Shown: positions 1 to 11,700 of the stretch, piece by piece
How the letters are laid out: each line of letters starts with the position of its first letter
Position numbering within the stretch: the first letter of the stretch is position 1
From: Mermis nigrescens
Lineage: Eukaryota; Nematoda; Enoplea; Mermithida; Mermithidae
Direction: 5' to 3'
Assembly (NCBI GenBank): GCA_036768485.1
Contig: JAVLUZ010000650.1
Location: 310,001 to 374,000 of the forward strand
DNA length: 64,000 bases
The notes under the pieces: model-generated
Seen by the model: only the letters and a program-made list of their open reading frames with translations
What the model was told of the DNA's origin: nothing
The model's database searches: none
Position numbers and translations under genes: made by a program

Positions 1-184
1 AATTCACTTTTAATTTCAATAATAGTTGTTGTTGTTGTAGCAGCGCTCAATCATTGATCAGTCGAATCCAGCCCCAGGAAGCATGCTACTTCCACTGGAT
101 GTTTCCATAGGTCGATTGCACGAAGATTGGTCGGTTCTGTAGGGCAGTGGAATAGATGGTGGACGTCATGTGGCCCATTTCCGC
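1..184. other. no recognised feature
   Basis: No gene or repeat boundary is seen. It precedes the truncated outer end of the inverted 2.3-kb repeat. Confidence 0.4.
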
Positions 185-680
185 AGATTAAATGTGTGAA
201 GGATTTATTGAATAAAGTCAGCAGCATGAGAGCATACTTAATTTAACAAGTTGTCGTTGATGAAGACATGGAAAAGTTGATAAAAAATATGGCTGAACAA
301 GCACTTAAAAACTTTTATTACTATAAATAAGAAAACAGTGTCGAAATAAACGAAGAAACGAAATAAGCTAAGTAAAGACAGAACTGTAGCCGTTGTTGTG
401 CTCGCTTTTGCAGTAATGCATGTTTAAACACGCTTTTCGGTCATCCAATTCTGGTGTGGCAGGTAATATGACGGAAACTGCACTGTACTTTCCGATCATA
501 GTTTCTCAAGGTCCAGAGTTGAGGGAAGGGTGAAATCCCAAAATGGGGGATCAGTAAATTAAGTAGTGTCTTTGTATGAGCGAACAAATTTTTGTAGATA
601 TTTTATATAAATTTATTTTTAAACATACACATTTTTACATACTGCCAGTGTGTGACCTGCAACCGGCATGCAGTCCTAAA

Positions 681-1063
681 CAGTGTTTTTTGTGCGAGAT
701 ACCTTTTTACGTGTACAAAGATGGTATCCAAAAGTCTTTGAACATTTTGTACCTGCAAATTTTTGTGTACTATTATAGTATGGTCCAGTAGCAATTTAGT
801 GTGGTAAAACAGGGTTTTTGACCTTTGTAGTGTATCTTAGCTAATTCCTGGGTTTCTGAATATTTGACATTTTCCATTCTAAATGCAAATTCTATTATTT
901 TAAAGATATATAGGAGAGACAATTACTGATGCGCCGAAAATTTTCGGAAATTTAACACCTTTTTTACAGTTTTTGTCTCCAAAAATCTTTGTGCATGTAC
1001 AAAGACGGTCCTGAAAAGATTTTGTACATTATGAAAAATCTTTGCCGAGTACAAAAAACCGTG
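681..1063 (+). mobile_element. R1 hAT-type MITE (nested in copy 1)
   Basis: It runs from CAGTGTTTTTTGT to AAAAAACCGTG, with imperfect inverted ends. Flanks GTCCTAAA (673-680) and GCCCTAAA (1,064-1,071) form a 7/8 target duplication. The subterminal motif GTACAAAGA occurs near both ends. It is shorter than full-length copies (about 440-454 bp) through internal deletion. Confidence 0.8.
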
Positions 1064-1579
1064 GCCCTAAATGTGATAATTCGGCTTGAATTTAGTTGAT
1101 AATATTAGCTCGGCGCCAAGCGCCGAAATTTTTATTAGTTTTTGATGAAATTTGCACATAAAACTCGACTGAGAAAGCTAAAGCAACTTGTACTACAAAA
1201 TCAGAAATATTACAGATATTGTGATATGCCAATAAATCTTGTAATAAGCACTGCTGTGCTTAGAAATCCAATGCAACATCAGGATAAATTAGTCAATTTT
1301 ATCTTTGAACAGCAAAAAAGTGCAAAGTTATTAAATAGTACTTATTTTGCATAAAATTCTTAAAAACAGTATAAATAGATACAAAAGATATTTTAATCTG
1401 AAAAAAGATGTCTAGATTACACAAAAATTGATTTTGGAGTGTTTGTTTCCCCTGCTTCAATCTAAATACAGTATATTAGCGATATTTTGCGCGAAACGCC
1501 GAAAATTTTTTGAAATTTCCTAAAATATACTGAAAAACGATATAATTAATATCACTTTGTCCAAGAAAGTATTTTAACA

Positions 1580-2010
1580 TTGTATAAGAATGGCTCCAAA
1601 AAAAATGCACAAGCCGAAATTGATTTTTGGCAAAACTAGCATTTATTGGCCACTTTTAGGTGCGTTTTTGCGATTTCCGGCCGAAAATTCGTGATCATTT
1701 ACCCCCTCTCCCATAAAAATAGCCGAAAACCATACGTGTAACGGGGGGGGGTTTGGAGAATTCCCATCCACCCATGGTTGGACGTCCTCCCCACACCCTT
1801 CCCTCCAACGTCAGAAAATTTTGACCCGCCCTCCCCATTTTTGGCGAAAATTTGCGCTTTATTGGCTATTTTTAGGTGCTTTTGCCATTTTTGACATAAA
1901 ATTAGAGTCGCTAATCCCCTCCGTCTAAAAATGGCCAGGGACTCCTAACCGAAATTTCAAGCCGTTACATGTATGCCGAGGAGCCCCTCCCGAAAATTTT
2001 GAGCTGTTGC
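1580..2010. repeat. R3 dispersed repeat inside hAT-like copy 1
   Basis: Poly-G/C tracts and AAAATTTTGA-type arms recur in copy 2 (22,440-22,800), at 5,100-5,560 and near 47,330-47,530. It contains two opposed halves, as expected of a degenerate foldback element. No coding potential is seen. Confidence 0.55.
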
Positions 2011-2550
2011 ATGCATGTTTTATAGTGATAGTTAGTCTCATTCACTCTTGCTTACATTCGAAAATACTGTATAACTTCGTGAAATTCTAATAGTTAGCTG
2101 CACTTTTGCCATAATAAAAATTAACTTCAAAAATTATTCAAAAGGTTTTCACCAGAAATCGTCTGACAGTGACTTGAGTCTTGTAATCCTGAGAGGAGGG
2201 TAATAACCCTCCCTCACCCCCACCTTTGGGAATGTGTGTTTCCGATCCATGTAGCGAGCATGAGAATTAAAATTTAGTCATCACATGAATAATAAATTGG
2301 CACTTTGCTGTATGTAACTTGCGTAACTGGGTACGCGACTAAAACCATAAGGAAAGTCTATAGGTAAAAATAGCATGTGTACTGCAGATGCATTCTAAAT
2401 AGTTAATATTCAACGGATATATTAAACTTATTCAAATTTGATTTTAACCCTCGGCGCCTCGGCACTTTTCAGCTTCGCCCTTGGCGCCGAGGCCGAGGCT
2501 CCAAAAAACGCCGAGGATTGCCGAGGCCGAGGCCTCGGTCCGATCACTGG

Positions 2551-3200
2551 TACCAACCCGTAGTCTCTTTCACGTAAGCTTACGCGTTTCCTACTGCTTT
2601 AAACTAGAAATTTCCTTGATTGCCTTGAATGCCTCGATCTTTGCCATTTCATTCAATTGGCTTGTAAAGTCGCTCCTAGTTAACTCAATCTACTTTTCCA
2701 TAGCTACTGCATAGCTAACTTACCGCTTTTTCAATCATTTTTTTGACTCAATAATTTATTCAATCTGCAGGCCGCAGAATATATTTAAATTTTGTGCTTT
2801 GCGAAGAGAAAGTCTGATTTCAAAATAGATTTCGCGACTTTAGGCTTACACATATGTAGGTAGCTTTTTCCTAGTCCCCTCCTTTTACATCCGTAACGAT
2901 CCGTAATCCCAAGTACATTCGTCTTTTTTGTTCCATCGGAGCATTTTTCTGTGCTGGTCACCATATGTATTACTGACATACATATGCTTATCGAAGACAG
3001 CTTTTTCGTTTCTTAAACACTGCGTAACATAAACCTGCTTACTAAATTACTGCAATCGATCCCTCGATTTGTTATGATACTTTTCAACGCCTTCTCATCC
3101 GACTGAAAGTTGACACCGGCATCTAAGATAAATAACAAGCGTAAAACAAGCTAGGTCGAATAAAACCGATAAAAAACAAAACTCGACATTCATTGACGTT
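2551..3200. other. no recognised feature
   Basis: AT-rich sequence with no convincing gene or repeat boundary. Confidence 0.4.
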
Positions 3201-4340
3201 CAATATTCGACAAAATGGAACAAAAAACCTAGCCAAATAATATATCAAAACTTTGCTTTAACATTCTAAACCTTAAATTTAGCTCAAAAGACTTACCCTG
3301 GCTAGATTATACTCCATTTATGTTGATCACTTAAGATGTTGTGTGGGTGTAAAACAGACATGCACAGTATGGGAATTCTAGAGGGGATTTTAAAGTGCCT
3401 TTTTGGGCTTAAAAATGGTGGATACGCGTCATCGTTTTTGGCGTTTCTGACAATGCGCTATCTTTCTAAAGCACCGAAACATGAAACAATTTCAAGGCGA
3501 GCAAATTGAACAATTTATAGATTAAAACATAAGAAAAAGGCGCGAAGCACTGAAAATTTGACACTTTCCAGCAAAGAGATAGCTTAAAACACTTAAAAAC
3601 CACTTTTTCTACAGATTTTCAAGAAAATTTTGGAAACTTTTGAAAAATTGTTAATTCTAGGAGGGGTGAAAATTTTTTACGGGGTGGGAATGTGAAAAAT
3701 TTTCCGAGGGAACTGTTCATTGAAATTTTGTTTATTTTCATTTTAATTTGTTATTAAGTAATTGATTTTAATTTAATTTTATACGATCATGAATTTTTTT
3801 TTTGCAGTGCATCCCTCCAGATCATGCATGGTGTGATGAGAATAAATAAAATTTGGTGTTTTTCGAGCCCAACGATCAGACAGACTTTTCTCATTGAATT
3901 ATATTCAAATTCACGTTAATCATTTATAAGACGCATTGTGAGTGTAAACCAGAAAAAAATTCATTTCTGCAATTTTTGAACCCTGCAATCACAGAAACTT
4001 TCTAGACTAACTCGCGAGACTTTGTTGTAATATTTAAAACCTAAAACCCAGTTCGAAGACTTTAGCTGATTAAATTATATTCAAATTTATGCTGGATCCT
4101 TTATGTACGAGTATATACAACGTGGGTGTGAATTTAAAAAAAAATTGAACTTTTAAAATTCTAAGATTAGACAGATTTCCCAGAGATTCGAAATACTTTG
4201 TTGTGATATTAAAAGCTTAAAATTTAGCTCAAAAGACCAAACCTAATGCAGCAAGTGTGTAAACTAAAGAAAAATACATGTCGTACTTTTCATAACCTAC
4301 GATCAAATAGACTTCCCAGAGGAACTATCAAAGCATTTAT
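3200..4340. repeat. degenerate tandem repeat, ~180-bp unit, interrupted
   Basis: Blocks of the type CTTTGTTGTAATATTAAAA...TTAGCTCAAAAGAC...TTATATTCAAATT recur at about 3,250, 4,020 and 4,198. The two uninterrupted units are spaced about 178 bp apart. An R2 repeat (about 3,360-3,735) splits the array. The units are strongly diverged. Confidence 0.5.
3360..3735 (-). repeat. R2 dispersed repeat
   Basis: It shares GGGAATTCTAGAGGGG, the GGCGCGAAGC core and a GGGGTGAAAATTTT end with copies near 4,495, 8,995, 14,870-15,545 and 31,560-32,225. It is non-coding and probably a MITE; no target duplication was identified. Confidence 0.55.
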
Positions 4341-4494
4341 AATCCAGATCAGAAGATTTTCATCGCTTCAATTATGTTCGAATGAGAGCAGTCGATTCTC
4401 ATTGGATGGGAACCACAGATTGGAGTTAAATCCCAGAATTTGAGACCACTTCATTGGAGGCTCACTTTAGTGAGTCGCGCGGTAGCATACATGA

Positions 4495-4860
4495 TCTTGG
4501 GGGTCCTCAGAAAATCCCCCAACAAATTCGCAATTTTACACAAAGTTTCCTAAAAATTCGTAGAAAAGGTGCTGTTTTGAGCGTTTTTAACCATCTGTTT
4601 GCTCAAAAAGTGTCAAATCTTCGGTGCTTCGCGCCGTATTATCATTTTTTGACTACATTTTGTCCAATTTGTTATATTTTTTGAATTTTTCGGATTTTTT
4701 TTGTTTTTATGCTCTGGAAAGGTAGAGCATCGTCAGAAACGCTGAAAAATGATGTTTTTGACACTTACCCACCATTTTGGGGCCAAAAAACAGCCCTTTA
4801 ACATTTCAGCTCCCCTCCCTTGCCCCAAAATTTCCAAGCTGTGCGTCTGCACGGTAGTAT
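4495..4860 (+). repeat. R2 dispersed repeat
   Basis: Opposite orientation to the 3,360 copy. It has the same GGTGCTTCGCGCC core and the same CCCAAGCTGTGC-type end found in other R2 copies. Confidence 0.55.
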
Positions 4861-5099
4861 TTAGTTTTTAAAGAATTTTCAGTCAATCCCGACTGCATAA
4901 TGCCGCATTGACGATATGTATTGATTCTGCCAATTATTGTACCAATTTATTATTATTAATTTATACTCTCATATTTCAACTGCAGAGTATATGCTCTTTG
5001 CCTTACCATTTTGTTGTTTAAGGATCGATTTCGTCTTCGCAATCGACTTCCTTTTTTGGCTAACGGCGTTGAGCCTGCTGTTACGACGTACCCTGAAAT

Positions 5100-5560
5100 A
5101 ATGTGCATAAGATATACATGTAACACGGGGAATGGGGTAATCCCCACCACCCAAACTTGGTTGTTCCTCCCCATTCGATTTTTGAAACAAATTGAATTTT
5201 TTGGCCGTTTCACGTGGTCATTTAGCCCCCTCCCCTAAAATAGCCGGGAATGCTCCAACCCAGAAATTCCGAGCCGCTACATGTATGGTATAAGAGTATA
5301 AGACATGTAACGTCTCAAAATTTTGGGTGAGGGCAGTTGACCAGTTTTAGGGAAGCAGGATAAATGACCTTTGGCCAAAAATAGCAAAAAAACACGTAAA
5401 ATGGCCAAAAACGCAATTCTTTTCCTGAAATGAGAGTCGAAAATTTCTGACTTTGGGGATGATGGGGGACGACCAACTTTGGGTAAAGGGAACCCCCATA
5501 CCGTTATAGGTACGACAAGAATGTATGTATCCACAATTTTATTTTGGGTTGGGGTGGGCG
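5100..5560. repeat. R3 foldback repeat
   Basis: The left part (5,130-5,275) and right part (5,276-5,530) are imperfect reverse complements meeting near 5,280: ...CCCCACCACCCAAACTTGG versus CCAACTTTGGGTAAAGGG.... The family also occurs within the hAT-like copies. Confidence 0.5.
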
Positions 5561-6095
5561 CAAATTAATAAAGTCAGATATCATGGGCACTTACTTACCT
5601 ATGCATACAAAAATAATGTCAATAGGAGCGCTTCTTACGGAGCTCTACGAGTACATAGATAATTAAATGTATTTACTTCAAATTATACATTGAAAATACG
5701 TATCATTTAAATTAGCTTGATGACTGATTTCTCAATATATCGCCACTAATCGGCTCCTGTCCTGAAAATTCGAAATTTTACCTCTGAAATCTGACTCAAT
5801 TATCGCGTTATTAATGCATTGGTACGAAGCTCAGCGAAACTTGCATACGTTTACAATGTTATTCTATTTACAATATTATTTACAATTATTTTACATATAT
5901 TACTCAAGTAAAAGATGTATTATAATACAGATTTACTATCTAAAAAAGAAGCCAGTTTTGAGGCTTCATTAATGCTTTTCTAAAATTTTTTCTCACAGGG
6001 GCCGCACTATATCTCACAACAATGCATTTGCTAAAAACTGCACCCTTTCAATTTATTAGAATTTCGCAAATGAGTCTTTGAAATCGTCATAACGA
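5561..6095. other. no recognised feature
   Basis: AT-rich sequence without a supported gene or defined repeat. Confidence 0.35.
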
Positions 6096-6097
6096 TA

Positions 6098-6540
6098 GAC
6101 GCACAGCGAAGCCGATCTGGTGGATAGGTCAACCGGTATGGAAGGGGTCGAAAATTGAGCTTTTCATGCGAAAATTACTTCAAAAAGTGGTACAAGCGCT
6201 AAAACAGCGTTAATGCTACGTTATTAGTATATCACAGTTTCTGGTCAATTTAAAGCACTTTAAAAATGTTCAATTTACATCGATTTTTGGCCTGCATTTT
6301 GCCTCATTTTCCCGAGAAAATCCCCTGTTTTCCATTTTGATCTCCCCAAACCCCCAACTTGCATGTCTGGTCATAACATAACCATACACAGTCCTGGGAG
6401 TTTGAGGGTGGAGAGTTTTACAAGGGATCGGCCGGGTATCCGGGCCAGGCCGATCTTCAAGCGTCCGGGCCCAAACCCGGTTTTTAAAGGCCGAGTCTGG
6501 GCCTAAATTATATATGCTATTTAACGTTCTTGGAGAATAC
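6098..6540 (+). repeat. R6 dispersed repeat with CCGGGC-rich tail
   Basis: It begins GCACAGCGAAGCCGATCTGG and includes TTTCTGGTCAATTT and the GCATGTCTGGTC end that mark R6 copies at 40.8, 42.5, 45.3, 50.3 and 63.2 kb. The tail (6,420-6,510) holds GGGCCC/CCGGGC blocks like those at 8,870-8,965. Confidence 0.5.
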
Positions 6541-7660
6541 ATGTGCGCTCTTTGTTGCCGATAAAAGTTATTCAGTGGAAAAATGTAGAAAACGTAATCT
6601 AAAGAAGCTAGAATGAGCTTAGCAGCAAATGTACCACGTTGCTTACCACATAGCCGATTATTAGTAGACTAGATTAAATTGTTAATTATTCACTTTGAGT
6701 TATTTCTTTTTGTACATTTTACATATGTGATCTCTTTCGTTTTTATTTGTGTACACTAAGTTCATGTCTTATCGCTTAATTAAACATTTATTTCTACCAT
6801 TTATCTCAGCACGATATCACAACCAGGTTTAAATATTATTTTTAGGGATTTAAAAAGATTTTACAGTTTGACAAATTATTTTCAATTCAATTTCAGTCGC
6901 ATTTTAAAGTATTCGAGCATAATCGCAAACCTGCTCTTTCAATTCCTCCATCATGTAGACTAGACTTGTCAAAGATTTGTGCTCAGCATAACGCAGCTTC
7001 ATATGTAGCTCGGGTTGTATGCATACATGCACACAGAAGGGTATTACACCCCTGAAGGATAAGCCGGACAGGCACTGTCTGGCGATTTTGAGCTGATGGA
7101 ACTTTTTTGCTTCATTTTTGAAGTCAAAAGTAGTAAAAACGTAAATAAAAATTTTTATACTTTAATAACTTTAAATTATTAGTACTTTAATAACTTTTTA
7201 CTCAAAAAGCGCCCAAAGTTGATAAATTTTTGCCTTTTTAGAGTTAAAAGTGACATAAGGCATTCAAAATGGATTTAAAATGCTTTTAAAAAGCGATATT
7301 ATCACGAAAAAACGTTTTATAGATTATTTTGACCATTTTGATCGTTAAAACAGCAAAAAAAATCGTGAACGTTGAACTGATTGTTATTTTTTGGAATTTC
7401 ACCCACCCCCTGCGGACCCTGACCTTATGCACCTATGGTTGTACGACACACTTTTCCTTAGTTTTAAAAGTACAATTATTCGCCATTTTTTTCATTTGGA
7501 TAATAGGTTATATTGTGCACAAAATGAATACAATTGTACCAGAGTATTACGCACGTTTTTTAAACAACGAGCTACATATATAATGAATGGAGATCAAATT
7601 ATAAATAATGCTGAAATGCAGAACACTGGAAGTTGACGGAGATTGAAGACAAAAATAAGT
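6541..7660. other. no recognised feature
   Basis: No gene is supported. Short AT-rich ORFs here lack domains and start context. Confidence 0.35.
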
Positions 7661-7666
7661 GAGGCG

Positions 7667-8120
7667 CAGTGATATTTTCTTGTACAAGGTCCGTTTGTAC
7701 ATGTACAAAGACGATCCCCAAAAGTCTTCGTACATGTTGTACCCACAAATTTTTGGTTACTTCAATGTGGTACAGTAGCGATTTTTGTGTGGTAAAAACA
7801 GAGTTGTTCGACCTTTAATAGTGTATTTTATCGAATTTCTGGGTCTCTGAAAGCAAAACTCACTCAGAATCGTCTTAAAACGGCTTAAAGCGCCAAAAAA
7901 TTTGACATTTTCCCTTTTTTTGAAATGCCATTTCCGCCATTATAAAGATATATAGATCACACAATCACTCATTTCGGCGCGAAGCGCCGAAATTTTTGCG
8001 AATTTCAAACCTTTTTCTGCAATTTTTGAGTTTCAAAAATCTTTGTACACGTACAAAGACGGTCCCGAAAAGTCTTTGTACATTGAAGAAAATCTTTGCC
8101 GAATACAAAAAAAAACCATG
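7667..8120 (+). mobile_element. R1 hAT-type MITE, full length
   Basis: 454 bp bounded by CAGTG and AACCATG. Flanks are GTGAGGCG (7,659-7,666) and GTGAGGCA (8,121-8,128), a 7/8 duplication. GTACATGTACAAAGA lies near the left end and GTACACGTACAAAGA near the right, a likely transposase-binding subterminal motif. A palindromic GGCGCGAAGCGCC occurs inside. Confidence 0.85.
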
Positions 8121-8865
8121 GTGAGGCAAGAAATTCTAAGTAATTTTTATGTTTCATCAATTTATTTTAATTTCCACCTATTCTACGTCATTTATACATT
8201 GAATTAGTTTAAAACGTTTAGGTAAATTTTTAGAGTTTTTAATAATTTTTGTTGTGGCATGAACTCTCGTCGTGTGCAATATCTACTTGTAGATTGGTTA
8301 CAATATTTTAATGAGAATGAAGAAATGATCGATTTCTCAACAGCAAAAAACAACTTTTTTCAGATGCCTTTTTCCGTTTTTTAGTTTTCATCTGGTGTAG
8401 TAAAGCTACAAGAATAGAAAATGCTATAACGATGTATCAACCATGCTCCCAAAGCAAAAATTAAAATGCTTAAAACTTTCAGCTAACAAACTGTGGAATG
8501 AAATTTTTGAAAAACTTGAAAAAAATTAAATGCAAAACTGCTTACCTATATAAATTTTCTAAAAGGTCATTGCAATCTGGCAAAAAAACGCGCAATTTAG
8601 CACTAATGCATTTTAAGACATAAATGAACAATGGAGAGGTTATTTCTAGCATGTTGATTATTATGTTGAAGCCTGAAATATCTTAAAATAGAATCATTAA
8701 ATAAGCTAAGAGTTAGGTATTTAATACTAGTTCCTTCTGCTTTGACAAATGCTAAATACTTCTACATTTGTCTATATAACTAAAACTACTAAGTTCTTAA
8801 ACATATGCACACATCTAGTATCATATATGTCCATATACTAATGTATTGGTTCCCATACTTAGTAC
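8121..8865. other. no recognised feature
   Basis: AT-rich, no supported gene. Confidence 0.35.
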
Positions 8866-8965
8866 TCATAAGGCCCGGGCCCGGACCCAATGAAAAATTT
8901 CAGGCCCGGGCCAGGACCCAATGAAAAATTCCAGGCCCGGGCCCGGTTTTTTTCGGGTCCGATCG
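8866..8965. repeat. GGCCCGGGCC-type short repeat
   Basis: Three GC-rich palindromic blocks are separated by AATGAAAAATTYCA spacers. Related blocks end the 6.4-kb R6 copy. Confidence 0.5.
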
Positions 8966-8989
8966 TTCGCTAAGTTGCACCCTCTTAAA

Positions 8990-9350
8990 ATGTTCACCCC
9001 CCCCCGCGCATTCGAGATTTTTCGAAAATTTCCGAAAATTTCCTGAAAATTCGTAAAACGTTGCTTTTTAAAGCGTTTTTAGCTATCGATTTGCTCAAAA
9101 GTGACAAATTTTCAGTGCCTCGCGGTCGCGCCATATACTTATGTTTTAATTACATTTTGTTCAATTTCTTCGACTTTTTTCAAATTTTTTCGGTTTTATT
9201 TCATGTTTTTATGCTCCAGAAAGAAGAGCATATTCAGAAACACCGAAAAACGATGTTTTCGACGCGTATACATCATTTTTGAGCCCAAAAGAAGCACTTT
9301 AAAATTTCTCCCCCTACCCCTGAATTCCCAAGCTGTGCATGGCTGGTCAT
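8990..9350 (+). repeat. R2 dispersed repeat
   Basis: Same order of motifs as the 4,495 copy, ending GAATTCCCAAGCTGTGCATG. The ORFs within are low-complexity translations of the repeat. Confidence 0.55.
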
Positions 9351-10380
9351 AACCAGAAACTTAATTGCAACGTTGCCCTTAAAAATACTGAATTGTGCAC
9401 ACTTAAATTACTAGCGCAAAAAATATGAACTTAATTCAAACGAAAAAAATGCACTGCAATTAAAAATACGAGAATATAGACAGAAAGCATAACGACTTTC
9501 AGAATGGCAAGCACTTCTAACAATACGTTATATAGAGAAATATTTTAATGGCCATCAACAAGCCACGAAAGGTCATTTTGTTTCATCCCTTTTTATATAT
9601 ACATATTACATACATAAAAAATACAGCGGTAAATTCTTGTTAGTTTAGTTTTTATTTCTCCAAGTTTTTTAGTTTTACTAAATAATACGTGCTTCTTTAT
9701 TCAATCGCAGTACTTTACATAATTAATTAGTACTTTTATATTATTTTCAGCTTTTTGTATAGGTAATTATTTCCTGCATTTATTTAGATTAATATTTACA
9801 TATTTGCATATATGCATATATATGTACATACTTCTCCAATATATTATTTTTGTCATCTTTTATATTTAACTTTTGTTACTCTCGAAAATTGATATTTAGC
9901 GTATAATTCCACTGTAATCATAGTCAACATTTAAATTATGTGTCGGACATGCTTACGGTCTTTGAGATTTGGCACTCGTCTGATCTCGTACATTTGTGCT
10001 GGCTACCGTGTTCTCCTTGTTCTTGTGATTAGTTTTGACGACACCCTGTAGTCTCTTAAGAAATTTAGAGAGTTGATGGAATAAAGTTTAAAAACTGTTC
10101 AAATAGGCACACATTAAATTATTAATTAATTAAAAGCATAAAAAATCCAATAGGCGCGTGCTGCTGTATATTTTGCGTGGCGTCACTTCAAGGAATATTT
10201 ATCCAATTTACTTGAGAAATCGTGGAATAAGAAATAATCATACTGGTCATACTAGTATTAGTAAAGTATTGAATGCAGGAAACGCTACATTAAATGATGT
10301 ATGAAATTAGTAAGCGTCACATAGGGGCAAAGGGGGTGAGATGGGGTATTAACCCTACCTAAAATTTTGCAAAATTCAGG
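9351..10380. other. no recognised feature
   Basis: AT-rich sequence with no gene or bounded repeat that I can support. Confidence 0.35.
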
Positions 10381-10390
10381 TTATGTCAGA

Positions 10391-10731
10391 CACGGTTATT
10401 TGTATTCGGCAAAGATTTTTCCGTCTTTGTACATGCACGAAGATCTTTGGAAAGACAAAATCTGCAAAAAAACATTCAAAATTCGAAAAAATCTTCAGGC
10501 ACTTCGCGCCGAAAAATGAGTAGGTAACTATTTGTTCTATACATCTTTATAATGACAGAAATTGCATTTCGAAAGAAAAATGTCTAAAATACGCTACCAA
10601 AGGTCGAACAAATCGCTACTACACCATATTATAGTACCCAAAAATTTGTGTGTACAAAATGTACAAAGACCCTTAGGGACCATCTTTGTACATGTACAAA
10701 CAAAGAGAACGTGTGAAAAAAAACACCGCTG
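10391..10731 (-). mobile_element. R1 hAT-type MITE, partial
   Basis: It starts CACGGTTATTTGTATTCGGC and ends AACACCGCTG, the reverse of the 7,667 copy. GTCAGA flanks both sides. Internal sequence is reduced. Confidence 0.7.
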
Positions 10732-10919
10732 TCAGAGCGATTTTGACAAAACGAAAAATGTTACAAGACAATTTTTGAGCTTACTGCGAAAAAATGCTGA
10801 AAATTCTACTTGCAAAACGGTGAATATTTCGAAATTTACGGGCACTTCGCGCCATATTGATAGATTTCTTTTATTTTTGATCGCTAGAAACCCATTAATT
10901 GACTAAACTTTAATAGTAA

Positions 10920-11055
10920 GAGTCAAAAAATCTAGTTTACCGAACATAAAGTGCTACTGTAGCACAATATTATAGTACCCTAAATTTGATTTTTACAGAA
11001 TGTATATTGTATTTTGAGGACCGTCTTTGTACATGTACAATGAGACCTTGCACAA
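10920..11055 (-). mobile_element. R1 fragment
   Basis: It holds the 5' third of R1 in reverse: CTACTGTAGCACAATATTAT through GTACATGTACAATGAGACC to CAAAAAACAATG. The rest is missing. Confidence 0.65.
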
Positions 11056-11253
11056 AAAACAATGACCACAATTTACTATATGCCCATTTCTGGAATTCAC
11101 TACCCTCTGGCAAATCTATTTTGCCTATGTATAGTATTCATGTACGTTAACAACCGGCAGCTTATCTTTATACTTACTCAGAACGCTTTTTAAAACTAAA
11201 CCACGGTTTTCATGTTCAGTAAAGATTTTTCGACTGATAAGATGGTTTCAACA

Positions 11254-11700
11254 CAGTGTTTTTTGTGCAAGGTCCCTTTGTATATACATGTACAAAGATG
11301 GTCTCCAGAAGTCATTGTAAATTTTGTACATGCAAATTTTTAGGTGCCATAATATGGCACAGTAGCCTTTTCTGTATTGTAAAACACGGTGTATCGACTT
11401 TCGGTTGCGTATTCCAGCCAGTTTCTATGCTCTTAACGGCAAAAAATACTAAAAACCGTCTCACAAAACGGAACGAAGCGCCGAAAAATTTGGCATTCTT
11501 CGCTTTTGAATCCAAATTTTGTCATTATAGGACATATAGAACAGACAATCGCTCATTTAGACGCGAAGCGCCAAATTTTTTCGGAATTTTAGACATTTCT
11601 GCAGCTTTTGTCTTCCCAAAAATGTCTGTACATGTACAAAGACGGTCCCAAAAAGTCTTTGCACATCGGAAGAAATCTTTGCCGAATATAAAAAACGGTG
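11254..11700 (+). mobile_element. R1 hAT-type MITE, full length
   Basis: Bounded by CAGTGTTTTTTGTGCAAGG and AAAAAACGGTG. The target duplication is poorly preserved (TTTCAACA versus CTTTAACG). The 189-aa ORF across it is not a gene; it is a translation of the repeat. Confidence 0.75.

Larger units (their letters stand above)
185..2550 (-). mobile_element. hAT-like 2.4-kb element, copy 1 (truncated)
   Basis: This segment is the reverse complement of 21,927-24,213, with small indels. Its inner end (2,440-2,550) is a CCTCGG-rich stretch ending in the terminus CGGTCCGATCACTG, the same terminus seen at both ends of copy 2. The outer end at 185 lacks the last 220 bp of copy 2, so this copy is truncated. 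Both copies contain an R1 MITE at the same internal site, so R1 was part of the unit before it spread. No transposase ORF is visible; it is probably non-autonomous. Confidence 0.8.
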
